Part shown: piece after piece, positions 43,189-55,649 of the stretch | How the letters are laid out: each line of letters begins with the position of its first letter | Position numbering within the stretch: position 1 is the stretch's first letter | DNA from: Quercus robur | Taxonomy: Eukaryota > Streptophyta > Magnoliopsida > Fagales > Fagaceae | Direction: 5' to 3' | DNA length: 64,000 nucleotides | Assembly: GCF_932294415.1 (NCBI RefSeq) | Contig: NC_065535.1 | Span: forward strand, 85,581,862-85,645,861 | The notes under the pieces: model-generated | The model's input: only the letters and a program-made list of their open reading frames with translations | Database searches by the model: none | What the model was told of the DNA's origin: nothing | Position numbers and translations under genes: made by a program

Positions 43189-45502
43189 TCTTTTTTTTTT
43201 TAAATCCCTGGTGTGCATAGGTTAGAACTAGTCAACCAATAATACTAAGCTGATTTATCAGCTCTTATCTTGAGCTTTTTCTCTATATATGTATATATAT
43301 TCTTCCGGGAAATGGAACTGCCTTTTCCTTACCCCTTTATTCATTGATGCCTTATTTGGTTTCTGAGAAGAAGGAAGGAAAGAGAAGAAAACATGGAATC
43401 ATAATTTGCAATATGTTAAAATTGGGGAGGGAAATCCAACTTGTAAACAAATTGATATGAGAATTGTACTATTATTAATTCGAAGTATACACTAATGTAC
43501 ATACAATTATTCTGTAGTCATCAAACTTATTGTTGGTGACCAACAAGTTTTTACCTTTTCCTTTTTTTCAATGTTCTTCTTATCATCCATGGACTAGGGT
43601 GAAATTGGGCCCCTTAAAGCTGCTACTGCCTACTAAACTAAAGTTATTGAAGACAGTCAACAGTATCAACAACAAGGTTGGACTGAGACACATCACCATG
43701 AAATCTTCATTCTTCCAGCCAGGCATTAGATATCGTTGATCACTCCCTTCACCTGCCAATGACTTGTCATTTGCCTTAACAAAGATCTATTGTCTCCTTG
43801 CGGCTCCAGAACTATAACCCCGCAGAAACCTTTGGAAAATGCCGAGTATAGAGCTTCCAAAAGTGCTAAGCATCTGGCAATTGAACCTATTTATGGTGGG
43901 GAAGCAAGCAACCAGCAATGAGTTTCACTCCCTGTCTATTCTTGCCTACTAATGCTGTGCCACATGGGAAAGAGCAAAAATAGAAGGCTGCACTTCTTGC
44001 ACCCTGCTGTCTGCCTTCTTCATAGAAAGCATCCTTGCACCTATGAATTGAATGCTTGCTAAATTGAGATGAAAACCTTCGAGTCCCACATTCACCTTGC
44101 CTGTATGGAGAACTAGTGAAAAAGAGCTGAAAGCATCGCTTTGAATTCGATCCAATACTTTAATTTGCACCTTAATTTGCGTTTGAAAACAATGACCCCT
44201 CATTCACAGATTTGCTTTCTCAGTCTTATTCTTAACGTTCTTAAGTTGCAAATCAGTGAGTTGAAACTGCCATCAATAATAATATACTAAGGACGTGATT
44301 CATAATAAGAGAACATAAAATACATAATATTTGTGTGCTGTGAAAAAATTAAGGGTTGAAGCCCCATGTTGAAAGCTTGTGTCTGAGGCAACAATACAAA
44401 CATGAAAACTTTTACTGTTTCAAACTTCAAAGTTTAAAAGAATAAAACTTTCTTTCCAACTTCTTTATTCTTTTGAAAGCTAGTATTTAAAACTTACTGC
44501 CTCTTTGGCTTTGCAACTGAATATTAATAATTGCTTTTGCTAGGAGATTTTGAGTTTATGAATCCACTAGCGTTTATGAATACAAATTGAAATCTGGTTT
44601 TTTTTTTTTTTTTTTTTTTTTAATTTTTAATGAATCCACTATCGTCTATGAATGAGGGGTCATTGTTTTCAAACGCAAATACGACATCATTTATGGGAAA
44701 GGAAATTGAACTGCTGAAGTATAATTTCAGTGGAGAGGATTATAGAAACATAGAGGTAACAGCAACAAAGCCTCTCAAGATTGTTTACAGCACAATTCCT
44801 TAGTTTTTTTTTTTTTTTTGTAATAAAATTAATCATTGTTTCTTTTAAAAAAGAAAGGAAAAAGAAGAAGAAGAAGTGGCATGCCCGTTTAATGAGGTGG
44901 AATTTGGAAAGGAATAAATAAGGAGAGAGAGAGAGAGAGAGAGAGAGAAAAAAAAAAGATGCAATTAATTAGGTATGGATGTCAAAAGTAATAAACATTT
45001 AATGATGCATTTTTAACCATTAGATCTTTTTGAAATCAACGGTTTAAAAAAAGTGTAACCATTATGAAGTTACACTAGGTGTAACTTGAACCCATCTCAT
45101 AAGTTAAATATTAATCCAACAACTGAACCAATGAACCGTACTTTAATATAGGAGTATTGAAATATACTTACTGAACAATTACATTACTACTTTTAAACAT
45201 AGTAGCAGAAATGCAAGATGGATCAAAGAACATGTAGGGTATTAGAAGAGCAGGAACTAACAAACAGGCTTACAAGTTTAGTGGTGAAAAAAGAGAATGG
45301 AAAAAATACTCTATCTGGATAAGTAGTTCTTGTACATGTATAAACACTATCTATGAATAAAGAATGAGATACAAGAAAGACGTACATGTATGATCACTCA
45401 AGTAACTTCTCTATCTATGTGTTGTTTCCTATGTGAAATACACTCTTCCCTCCTATAAAGGTACAATAAGAAACATGATTCATGCCTCAAAGAAATTCAC
45501 AA
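43189..45502. other. Spacer between the convergent PP2C and transporter genes
   Basis: The first 100 to 200 bases are the PP2C 3' UTR. A perfect 32-bp inverted repeat (44175-44206 and 44649-44680; core ttgaaaacaatgacccctca) encloses 442 bases. Between the arms, two near-identical 24-bp phrases starting atgaatccacta flank a poly-T run (44598-44621). A (GA)n microsatellite lies at about 44923-44948. No gene is supported. Confidence 0.55.
44175..44680. repeat. Perfect 32-bp inverted repeat pair
   Basis: Arms 44175-44206 (atttgcgtttgaaaacaatg and the following 12 bases) and 44649-44680 are exact inverted copies 442 bases apart. The interior is not symmetrical beyond the arms, so this is more likely a local rearrangement than a MITE. 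Confidence 0.85.
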
Positions 45503-47471
45503 TCAATGTGAGCTTATGCTGTTCCAAAACCATTTTCCCTCATTCAATTTCCCTTTAATCTCAGTTCTTGCAACACGAATCAAGAACAAAATCGCAAAGA
45601 AAATAGCAAGAATAAGCATAAAAAAGACGCTGTTCCATCCTCTAGAGGAAATATACCCAGCCAATAGTGGACCAAGCGCTGCCCCTACAGAACCAGTACC
45701 ATCTATAATAGCAGTTACAGTAGCTAATGCTCGGGAATTCCCTCTAACAAAACTCTGGGTACCAAGATCGGCAGCAACAGCCGTTGTAATGAGTGAGTAT
45801 GGACCATTTACAAGCAATCCAGAAAGAAACATCAATCCAATGTTGGCAAACATAGAGAGGCCTCCATATACACGGTAGAAAACAAGGGCTGGAATTGATA
45901 GTAACAAGAATGAGATTGAAGTAACCGCACGAGCATCAATCAAATCAGATATGTATCCTGCCAAAATTCCACCAAAGACCCCTCCAATATCGAAAATTGT
46001 TGAGAGGATCCCAGCAGATTTGTGTGACAAATACACACCAGCAACAGCTGCAATGCCAACACAGATTTATAAATGAACAAGAGAACATCATTACAAATTC
46101 AAATGCATATGGAAACACGGGCGCAGATGGAAATTGGAATGGTTCCATCATGCACCATATAGGATTTCAAAGCACTAATGATCTACAACAAAGGCATCAT
46201 GGAAAACTCAAGCCACTACCACAAATATGTGTTCATACTAGTTGACAATAGCCAAATAAGTGATAATGTATTAGTACAAAAAGCTATGCCTATACAACAA
46301 GGCAACTTCTACTCTATGGGACAATCATAAAGATCAGTTTCAATCATTCATTCGCATCTAAGTTAAAGCAAGTACCTGTAGTTCATACTAATTAACAATA
46401 GCCAAATAAGTGATAATGTATTAGTACAAAAAGCTATGCATATACAACAAGGCAACTTCTACTCTATGGGACAATCATAAAGATCAATTTCAATCATTCA
46501 TTCACGTCTAAGTTAAAGCAAGTACCTGTATGCCTAATGTAGAAGGGCAACCAATACAGAAAAGTGTAAGCCACCAGCTTCGAGAAGAAAAGGCAGAAAG
46601 CAAAAGGCGCCACACCCGGCAGCCTCCATGCCTCCAAAAAACCAATTGCAGACGACAAAGTATCCAAACTCTCATTTCCCAAAAGCCCCGCTTCCTCCGA
46701 CACCACTCTCTCCGAATCCCCATTCACCTCCACATTCATCTCAACCTCCATTCCAGGACACTCTAACCCCAAGTCCTCAGGACTCACAACAAGAAACATA
46801 AACACCAAAATCCCAACCACAATCACCAACAAACCAGGCACCAAAAAAGACCAACCCCACCCGAATTCCAAAACCCCGGAAGCAACAACCGAACCAATAA
46901 TGTTCCCAACCGAGGTATGTGAATTCCAAACCCCCATGATCAAACCCCTCTTAGATTTCCCAAACCAATTCCCCACAATTGCCACCACACAAGGCCACCC
47001 AATTGACTGAAACAAACCACAAACAATCTGAACCCCAACGAAAAAACCCAACAAATGCAAATCCAACCAATACCCAAATCCAAAAACCATTGTAAAAACA
47101 CCACTTCCCATCATCCCAAACACAAGGAACAGCCTCAAATCCATTCGATCACCCAAATGGCCGGCGAAATACATTCCTATCGAATAGGAAGACAGGAACG
47201 CGAGGTCGACCTCGCCGAGCCTGTGGGTCCCTTGAGGCCCATCAAATGGGGCCCAACCGGTATCAATGGAGGTCGAATTGTTGGTTTCGAGTGTGGGACC
47301 AAGCACGCTCTTGACGATGCTTGGGGGTTTACGAGAGGCGTGGAAAGAAGCATAGGCGAAGAATGTGATGGTTAGGACTAGAATTTGATGGAACAGTAGG
47401 GTTTTGTGAGGAGGCTTGAGATTTGGGAAGAGGGTCAGAGCTGGAGCTAGGGATGGGGTTTTGGGTTGCAT
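45503..47471 (-). CDS. Glycerol-3-phosphate transporter-like MFS protein (SLC37/G3Pp5 type)
   Basis: Two exons, 47471-46526 and 46047-45503, join in frame (phase 1) to 496 aa. It is a major facilitator with about 12 membrane segments, related to bacterial GlpT and plant G3Pp proteins, which exchange glycerol-3-phosphate or sugar phosphates with phosphate; the true substrate here is inferred. The N-terminus [20 protein letters not shown] leads into TM1 with [19 protein letters not shown], a hallmark of plant G3Pp. Later motifs are [30 protein letters not shown] and [14 protein letters not shown]; the acidic loop [20 protein letters not shown] separates the two halves. Start: first in-frame ATG, giving the usual length. 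The intron contains a 150-bp tandem duplication that copied the splice donor (46231-46530). Confidence 0.9.
46231..46530 (-). repeat. 150-bp tandem duplication spanning the transporter exon 1 donor
   Basis: Copies at 46231-46380 and 46381-46530 differ at about 6 of 150 positions. On minus, each begins TACAG|GTACTTGC, so the unit contains the last five bases of exon 1 and its donor. The copy at 46376-46380 is therefore a decoy donor 150 bases inside the intron. Confidence 0.92.
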
Positions 47472-48004
47472 TTTTTTGCGATTGGATTATAGTCAATATT
47501 CATGGATTTCTACACAAACTGTGAGTGTGATTACTGAGAAAGAATATGATGGATTTTTTTTTTTTGGGGGTGCAAATTGAAATTTGTGAATTTAGAATAC
47601 AAAGGAATTTCATACAGAGGAAAAGGTTTTAATTCTTTTTTCGGACACTACGACATTGATTGACTATCGAGGAGGAAGAAGAAGATGCAGTGTCTGAAAG
47701 GGGCTTTTTTGGTACTGTGGGTAAAAGGTTAATGTTTTTTTTTTTTGGTTTTGACCAATATTGTTAGCAGATCTAGATCTTAGATCTTTATCTCAGTTGC
47801 TCAAAAAAAACCCGTGTACAATGTTGTCTTCCCGAGAATGCCCTTCTTAAGAAGTTGTAGGGAAAGTGTGTTATATAACTTTAATATTAGTGTTCTTTTA
47901 TAAGAGAATTATTAGAGTATACTTTTTACCCTTAAAGCTAGGGGGTTGTGTACATTTTACACCTTTTTGTTTTAAATTTCTTGGAACTTTTGCTAATGGA
48001 TTAA
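47472..48004 (-). promoter_or_regulatory. Upstream region of the transporter gene
   Basis: The 5' UTR and promoter should lie here, reading leftward to 47471. Poly-T runs at about 47550-47565 and 47735-47746 (poly-A on the coding strand) and a (GAA)n-like stretch near 47670-47685 are visible. No TATA box can be assigned with confidence. Confidence 0.35.
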
Positions 48005-48210
48005 GAGTGGGTTTGGAAAGCGATGAAAGTTGTAGATTATCAGAGTTTTTAGCTTATTTTAGTTATTATTTATAGGTTTCATTACATTTTTGATACTATT
48101 CATGGGTTTCATTATAATATTTAAGCTAACATTTAGCTTTATTTATTTTTTTAATACTTTCAACAAAAAAATTTCAGTTTCAGCTAAATAAACTGTTCCC
48201 AAACGGACTC
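48005..48210. mobile_element. Tourist/PIF-Harbinger-type MITE, copy 2
   Basis: The left end gagtgggtttgg and the right end, read inward gagtccgtttggg, are inverted, with TAA on both sides (48002-48004 and 48211-48213). The interior is the reverse-oriented relative of the element at 558-757 (shared acccataaatagta-like phrases). It is non-coding and lies about 530 bases upstream of the transporter gene. Confidence 0.75.
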
Positions 48211-48261
48211 TAAATGCATTTATGAAACTGCAATGCATTTTTATTTTTATGTGTAAGCTAT

Positions 48262-48616
48262 TTTGTGCAATGACAATTGGAGAGCAAACCTTTTAAAGGG
48301 ATTCACAAATCCACATTCATGCCATCAAGGCATCAACAATCTTGATAGCCCTACCCACTGGGCTATTGACATCTTGTTGCATAAACATATTGGAGCTCCC
48401 TTTTCTGTAGTTGTTCTTTCACTTGGGTTGAAAGAGAGCTTAACTTTGTGGTCCATTTTGCTTTCTAAGAGTTTATGTGATGTTAATAGTTTACTTTATT
48501 GTAACAACTCCTCCCCTGGTTGATGTTTGGGAGGCTTGGAGGACGGACTTTGTGATTGTTTCTTCTAATCTTTTAATGAAGTTTGGATTTTAGCACCAAA
48601 AAAAAAAAAAAAAAAC
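48262..48616 (+). mobile_element. Truncated retroposon with poly-A tail
   Basis: A GC-richer stretch ends in tttggattttagcacc followed by a 19-base poly-A (48598-48616). The end wording resembles a plant LINE 3' UTR. A short repeated caatg flanks it, too weak to call a target duplication. The frame at 48263-48523 is not recognisable as a protein. Confidence 0.45.
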
Positions 48617-49740
48617 AATGTATAGACAACTTTTATTTTATTGATAGTGGTATGCTCGTGTAATACACAAATTATTGAAAATAATAGCTATAACTCAATT
48701 GACACTTCTTAAGATCTTAGGTTAGACCCACTCGTTGTATTTGTAACTTCTAAATTAACATGTCATTTTTTATTATATTTTCCTCTACCTACTTTCATTT
48801 GAAGGTGTATTACTAATCTCTTTTGCACAGACCAATATATCCCAAGTAATTTTAGAAAAAAATTTCTTTCTATCTCAAGCCACTCTCTTTCATTTTTTCC
48901 TCAAAAGAAATCAGCCCTATCTTTAAACAAATTTATTTATTTTTTATATTAGTATGTTTTCTTGTATATTCATTCATTGTTCTCAACATTAAATCATTTT
49001 TATTTTTATTGGGTACGCTAATGTTTTCCTTTACGTATGACCAAACATCTCTCTCTCTTGTCTTTCTTCTTTTTCAAAAGAATCATCCATGTGTTTAAAC
49101 AAATTTCATCATTCAATATACTATCTTTTTTTTTCAAGATGACACTCTCACCTTAACAAACACAAACAGAGCAAAACTACCTTCAAATCTAACGTTTATG
49201 CAGGAGAATGCCACCTTTCAAATGCATGCACATTCACGGGTATTAATTTATTAACAAAGTCTAGCTCTAAACCAGTTTGAAGCTATCTTCTCAACTTAAT
49301 ATATAATAATTTATAAGAATATTCATGTATATTATTTAAACAAGTCATATGACTCATTAAAATATTCATGAGACTAAAACTACACATATGTTCTTTTCCA
49401 TCACAACATAATGGATTGAAGGAAGATAGTTTCAAACCGGCTTGGAGCTAACTTTTTTTCCTTAATTTCCATATCATTGGTTTATCCTCCGGCACGTAAA
49501 CATAAAGTTCTCCCACAATCCTTTAGAATTTCTTTGGAGATCTAATCCTAGGCTTCTAATACGAGAGACACATTTTCATATCTATAGCATTTTATTTAAT
49601 TCACCATTTTGGCAAAAATCAAGCTGCCTTCACCTCTTTACCATTATGGAAAATCAGGTCGGCTTTAAAAAAGTTGTTTCTTTGCATTGTGAATAAAACT
49701 ACCCTTCACGATTTTGAAATGCATTTTTTTTTCTTCTCTC

Positions 49741-49789
<49 letters not shown>

Positions 49790-50113
49790 CCGATTTCTTC
49801 TATCTAAATAGTTATCTGCATATTTACTCATCATACTGGTACACTAACAGAGATATATCCCACAGGAACACCAACAGTGAATGTCCATGTACTTACAGTA
49901 CCCACCCACTAAAAGTAGAGGTGTTATTTTCATGATACTACTAGCTATAACTGCTGCTAGCAGTCCAAAACTCTAGCAACAAGCAACTACCTGATAACAT
50001 AGCCCGTACAATCATGGGTAGCTCGATGTTTTCTGTAAGAATAACAATATTAAAGATGCTAGAACCACCTCCTAGCCGTGGGCACACGAGCACTAGTCTG
50101 TAACTGACTCTTA
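48617..50113. other. Spacer upstream of the transporter and 3' of CLO
   Basis: A SINE-like fragment (ctataactcaattgacactt) occurs near 48690. A 40-base poly-A lies at 49746-49785. The last 100 to 300 bases before 50113 should be the CLO 3' UTR, which reads on minus. No further gene is supported. Confidence 0.5.
49746..49785 (+). repeat. Poly-A tract of about 40 bp
   Basis: Uninterrupted A run, the longest homopolymer in the window. The bases before it do not form a recognisable element. Confidence 0.95.
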
Positions 50114-53100
50114 TCATATCATTTGTTGATGAAGATCAGCTGCTTGCTGAGCCAGCTCAACCATCATGGCCTCATCAAAGAACTTGTTAATGCTCACATC
50201 CTCACTCATTCCCTGCCAAATTCAAGACAAACTCAAACATTATTTCTGATTCCATTATTGCTGAAATTGCATGATTGATAAAATTATCACTCCTATATCC
50301 ACAGACAAACTTGCATGACTTCGCAGTATCCACCTTGAGTTATAAATGCAGATTGTGTCATTTAACAGATTGTGTGATAAATGCAGCACAATCATGGGCA
50401 GAAAGATTACCTACCTAGATATTTTTTATGTCCATGGCCTAAATGATAATTACAGGGAAAAGTCTTCTATTCATCAACAAAAAAAAAAAAATGACACAGC
50501 CCAATCATGCTGGTGCACTACTTGAAAGAATATCACAGCCCAAGCCTTTTGTGTGTGTGTGTGTGTGTGTGTATGGTTTGGTAGGTTACACTCACGGGTC
50601 TTGAAGCCACAATTTCAAAGCACACCCATAAATTTAAAATGTAAAATTATAGAAGGAAAAGATGTTTTAGAACGGTTTTCAAAAAGGCACTCTGGAGCAT
50701 ATAAAAGCAAACACAATGTACTTCAAAGCACTACTGTGAATTTAAAGAGTACAAAGGAGTCAGTGAGTGAGAAAGTCTGAGAGAGTTCAGCTCTGCTCTT
50801 TGTTGTATATGTCTAAAAGAGAGAAAGAGAGAGGGTGGGAGGGAGGGAGAGCAGCTATACCTTTCTACGCCTTGTCTTCACCATAAATTCACGAGCAAGG
50901 TGCTGAATTGGTGCAGGTTCAAGTGGTCGTAGAACAATACTCTTGTCAAGAGGGTCCCCAGGAACAATAGCCCAATGATCAAACACCGAGAGGCCAAATG
51001 CTTGTCCTTGAGTATGGTATCTCAAGTCTGTCTCAAAACCAAATGATTCGATGACAGGTAAATATGCCTGAAAATCCAATTGTGGAAAAGTTAGGAACAA
51101 AGTAAAAGTTCAAGGATATATATGTCTTCTTATGTAAATTAACAATACACCAAACAAATCAACAGTCCCAAAATTTTTCAATCAGTCATAAACGTGTTGC
51201 CTAGATGATTTTATGTAGAAAAAGTTTAGTCACCGAACCTTAACAATATAAGCAGGGGTCCCTGGTTGGGGAACATCAGCCGTTACATGTCCACGCCTGC
51301 GAGATAAGACTGTATAGATTGCAGAGACACAATCGATTGGGGTTTGTATCTGAAACAACAGCATCACAAATTTAATTGTGGCTTAAAGTTCATGCCTTGA
51401 GATAAGTCATAGCTCAAAAAATAGTTGTTTCTCAGAATCTCCATCATAATACAACCTCATGAAAGAAAAGCAGTTACTTAATCATAGACATTTAATATAA
51501 GGAGAAAATTTTGCACATGTTTTAGTTTAGTATCGTCGACGTTAGAATTGTATGATTAGATAATTAAATTTATCATATCCTAATAGCTTAAGCTTTTGGG
51601 AGAATCAGTAATTTAACATGGTATTAGAGCAAGAGGTCTTGAGTTCAATCCCTATCTCTGTCACTCTACCTCCCATTTAAAATCACACATGTTGGGCCTC
51701 ATCTATTAAAAGGTAGTTTGAGGCTTTGAGTTCAAACATGAGGGAGAATGTTAGAATTGTGTGGTTAAATGATTAAATTTACCATATCTTAATAGTTAAA
51801 ACTTTTGGGAGAATCAGTAATTTAACAGTTGATAAATTTCATTAACATCATTCCCACACTCATCACATCAACCTCCAATTTTTGTTCTTTAGTTGCATAG
51901 AAAGATACAGCCAATTGGATATCTTCCTTAAAAATGCAATCTCATCTAGATGTAGTAGAAGTAGCAAGAATTTACCTCCACATAATACATTGGTTCCATA
52001 AGCCTTGGAGTTGCCATAAGGAAAGCTGAATAGGCCACCCGCCGAGCTGTGGGAATGATTTGACCAGATCCCCGATGCAGTGGCTCAGGTGCAATCCTTG
52101 CATCAACTATTTTGAACTTGACGTTCCTGATGGGTTCATCGCAGAGGGGTCCTTCTCGAGCACCCCATTGAAATCTGTCCAAAATACATAAAATGATTAA
52201 TGTTGAGGTAAAAGTTAGACCATGAACAAAAGAGAAGACATCATTAAGTTTACCCCTGAACAATGGAATCCTTGACAGCATTCAGCAAGTTCTTGTCAAC
52301 TTCACCCGAGAGTGTGTCATCTAGTAGGATGTTAGGCCCCTGCATGTATGGCATTTTGTCAAACAATAGCATAGAAATCTCAAGTATTGCATAAAACACA
52401 TCTTGAATATCTCATAAAAATAATTATAAATTTCAAAAAAAAATTGCGAACATTGCTGGGTTTAAGATATAAAAAAGAGCATCAAAATAGCATCCAAGAC
52501 TAATAAGAAAGCAATAAAATTTCTTATACTTTCTTCTCTAATTCATAAAGAGCAGGCAAATGCACACATTCTCTCACACACACACACACAACACCTGCTT
52601 ATCAGGGCCAAATGCCCATATGGACCGTGATGCAAGCACATCCCATCCATAACTCTTCTCAAAGAATTCACCAATTGTCTTCCGATTCCAATCAATGCTT
52701 ACAGCACCATTCTCAATGTCCTCTGCAAGTCCTCTCTCCAAAGGCTCTGCAATCTAGAAAATGAGAAGAGGTATAAGTGATCATATTGAACAGAATCACA
52801 TATGATTGTCCATGGCACCAAATTCAACTGAAATGGATCTCCTACCATGGTTATTTTGTTCTTTTTGTTTGGTGTTTCAGCAAAACATTTCATTGATGAA
52901 GATTCCACTACAGTTTCACAGAATGAAACGACAGGATCTGCTACCTAGATTTCAAGTTAAGCACAAGAAGAAAAGGAATCAGCACAAAGTACACTCCTCA
53001 AAACATCAGAACAGAAGAATTGATGTTATAGAAGTTAAGAAAGAAACACGAAAAAATAACTACCTTGACTTCTACTTCAGAATAGAGCTCCCTAAGGTCC

Positions 53101-55649
53101 TTCATGATTGAATCCAAGTACAGCTCTCCTGTACCTAAAATAGTGTGCTCACCAGACTCCTCAACTTTGGTAATGGCTAGAGGATAGCTCTTGCTGATCT
53201 TCCTAAGACCCTCCACCATTTTAGGCAACTCACTTGGATTCAAAGGCTCAGTAGCTGTTTTCACCACTGGAAGAGTGTTGAACTGGAGAGGCCGGAATAT
53301 GTAGACATCCTCATAACGTGCAACATCCTCATCACAAAGCGTTGCAGTTTTCATTATGGAAGCATCCACACCTTCAATGAGAACCCAAGAACCAGCAGGA
53401 GCCTCAGCTATGGGTGTCCTATCTCGAGCTTGATAAACCCATAATTTTGTTACTTCTTTTACTGTCATGTCCTCCTCGTCATCTGGGGAATATCCCTCTC
53501 CTAATACTCGTACTGTCTGCCCTGTCCTTATCCTGCCACTATAAACCCTACCAAAAGCATCAAAGACACTACAGTCTGACTTGGGATACAGCTTGGTCAC
53601 ATTGACCATTAAGGGGCCTTCAGGATCGCAATTCTTCATGGCCTTGTAGATCATAGAGTCTTTTGGTCCTGTATATATATGATCGACCTTCCTTGTTGCA
53701 GAAGCTTTGGGGGAAGGTATATGCTGAACTAGCATATCAGTGAAGCCTGAGGCATTACCAAAAACTGAGCTACAAGCCAGTCTCAGTAAAGGCCTGACAT
53801 TCAATTTATAAGCCACATTGGGAAGAGTCACACCAAGTTCGACAAGAGTAGCTTCCACACTCTTTTTATGTTCACCAATCACTTGGCTATATATTTTGTA
53901 AAGGGGTTCAAGCACAAATTGGACAAATGATCTTTCCCCTCCACCAGCAGGAGGTTTCTTCCTAAAAACCCTGGCATCCGGATGATAATACATATCTCCC
54001 CAAAGCCGAGACGCAAACTTATCAGCATCAAATGGGATCCCATGGAGTTTGACATATAGTTTAGCAAATGATTGCAAAGTGAAGGACCATCCTGCTGTAC
54101 CACTTGCAAAACAAACATTTCCAGCAGCTGGATCTATAACTGGGACATTCCCAGCGTTAGAAGCGGCAGCAGCTATGTTGGTATTAATGACTTCCAGAGT
54201 ATGCCTTAGCTTATGGTAAGCATCCTTTGGGGGCAGCTTAAGTTCTGTTATCAGCCTGTCAACCTAGAACAAATTTTTTGATATAATAACTCAAAGGAGT
54301 AATGGAAGTTCACTGCTCAATTATAAAATGACTAATACACAACAGATAGGCACTCAAAGAGAGAAGGAGCGAGAGAGCTACCTTATTGATTACAACTACA
54401 ATAGGTAGGCGATCTTGGATTGCATGGCGTATAGCCCTCTCTGTATTTACCTGTATATCACATAATATTATTAAGATCAATATCAAACAGTCGCATCATT
54501 TTCACACATGTTACACTACTGATGAGATAGTAATTAAGTGTGGCTACCATTTTAACAAATCAATCCTGAAGGCAACTGATATAAATGGATCAAAAGATGA
54601 TTGAGCTAAACATGGCACATCGTTTTGTCCGTCCAACGAACTGCAGTGTACAAAACTAACTTTCCTAATCTCCTGTCTAGGCAGATGCCCTTGAAGGTAA
54701 CCTACCATCTAAGGTTTCAAAATTCATGCTACTTATCTTCAGTCTTTCATGGATGTCAAGCTCGAGCAGAGTCTTAGAATTTTGTTTTAGAGCCAAAAAA
54801 AAACTCATAAATTAATCCACAAGGTACAGGCTATACCAAAGCCTAAAATAGTTAGAAGAAAAAAATTAAAAATTATGGACCTTTCAGATAAAAGAAGAAA
54901 TTGCTTACCATTACTCCTTCAGCAGCATCCACAATCAATACAGCACCATCGGCAAGTCTGAGAGCAGCAGTCATTTCATCAGAGAAATTAACATGCCCAG
55001 GGGTGTCCATGATGTTACAGAGGTATGATTTTGAATTGCTATCTTCAAGAACAAGAGACATTGGAATTGCCTTAATTGATATCCTTCTCTCTTGTTCATC
55101 AATCCTTGTATCCGTGTACCTCAAGTGCTTCTCACTATTTGCATCAAATGTGGACATATGGTGGGTTTGCTCAATCAACATATCCATGAAGACAGTTTTC
55201 CCATGTTGAAGGTGCCCAACAAGGGCAACATTTCGAACCAGAGTGGGATTCGACATAAGACCAACAAGGAATGGGGTTGGGACATACATTGAAGAATCCT
55301 TCACCCCAACCTCAAACTTGATATTCCTAACAGGTTTGACTATCGGTTGCTCTAATGGTTGCTCATCTTCATCCATCACCAATGTTTCAACATCTTCACC
55401 ATAAACCTCTTCGGCAGTTGGGTAGTACTTTTTGTCCTCAGCAAGGACAATCTGGTTATCCATATCAACATCATTGGAGGCCGTTATCCACCCATTTGAA
55501 GCAGCAGCTGCATCCTCACCATCTGATGCCTCCTCTTCAGTAGGCCTGTCTGTAAGATCTTCGTCTTCATCCTCTCTGTCACTCTCTCTGTCAGACTCAA
55601 TTTCAGGTCCAATATAGTTCCCGAACTCGTCATATAAACTATCATCCAT
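50114..55649 (-). CDS. CLO: U5 snRNP GTPase CLO (Snu114/EFTUD2, 116-kDa subunit)
   Basis: Ten coding exons join in frame to 989 aa: 55649-54909, 54450-54382, 54263-53064, 52944-52846, 52753-52595, 52339-52254, 52174-51976, 51349-51239, 51067-50861, 50212-50114. It is an EF-2-like GTPase of the U5 snRNP that controls spliceosome activation and disassembly in the nucleus. The acidic N-terminus ([20 protein letters not shown]) is typical. G motifs: GHLQHGKT (145-152), DTPGHV (215-220), NKVD (269-272). EF-2-like domains II to V follow, with conserved GREG-type text ([20 protein letters not shown]), RRRGHV and the C-terminus [14 protein letters not shown]. The length fits Arabidopsis CLO/GFA1. A 5' UTR exon (about 57040-56819) is joined over an intron to 55673. 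Intron 7 (between 51976 and 51349) carries a TRIM retroelement. All splice sites are GT..AG. Confidence 0.96.
51540..51827 (+). mobile_element. TRIM retrotransposon in CLO intron 7
   Basis: Two direct 79-bp LTRs (51540-51618 and 51749-51827) share gttagaattgt and gggagaatcagtaatttaac. The right LTR starts TG and ends CA; the left one starts CG by mutation. Right after the left LTR is tggtattagagc (51619-51630), a near match to the tRNA-Met primer site. A purine tract gagggaga precedes the right LTR. A 5-bp duplication, gtcga (51535-51539) and gttga (51828-51832), differs at one base. At 288 bp with no coding, this is a terminal-repeat retrotransposon in miniature, antisense to CLO. Confidence 0.88.

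Noticed and set aside
43530-44203. Short frames downstream of PP2C
   Set aside because: No domain, no conserved motif and no splice support; probably UTR and spacer.
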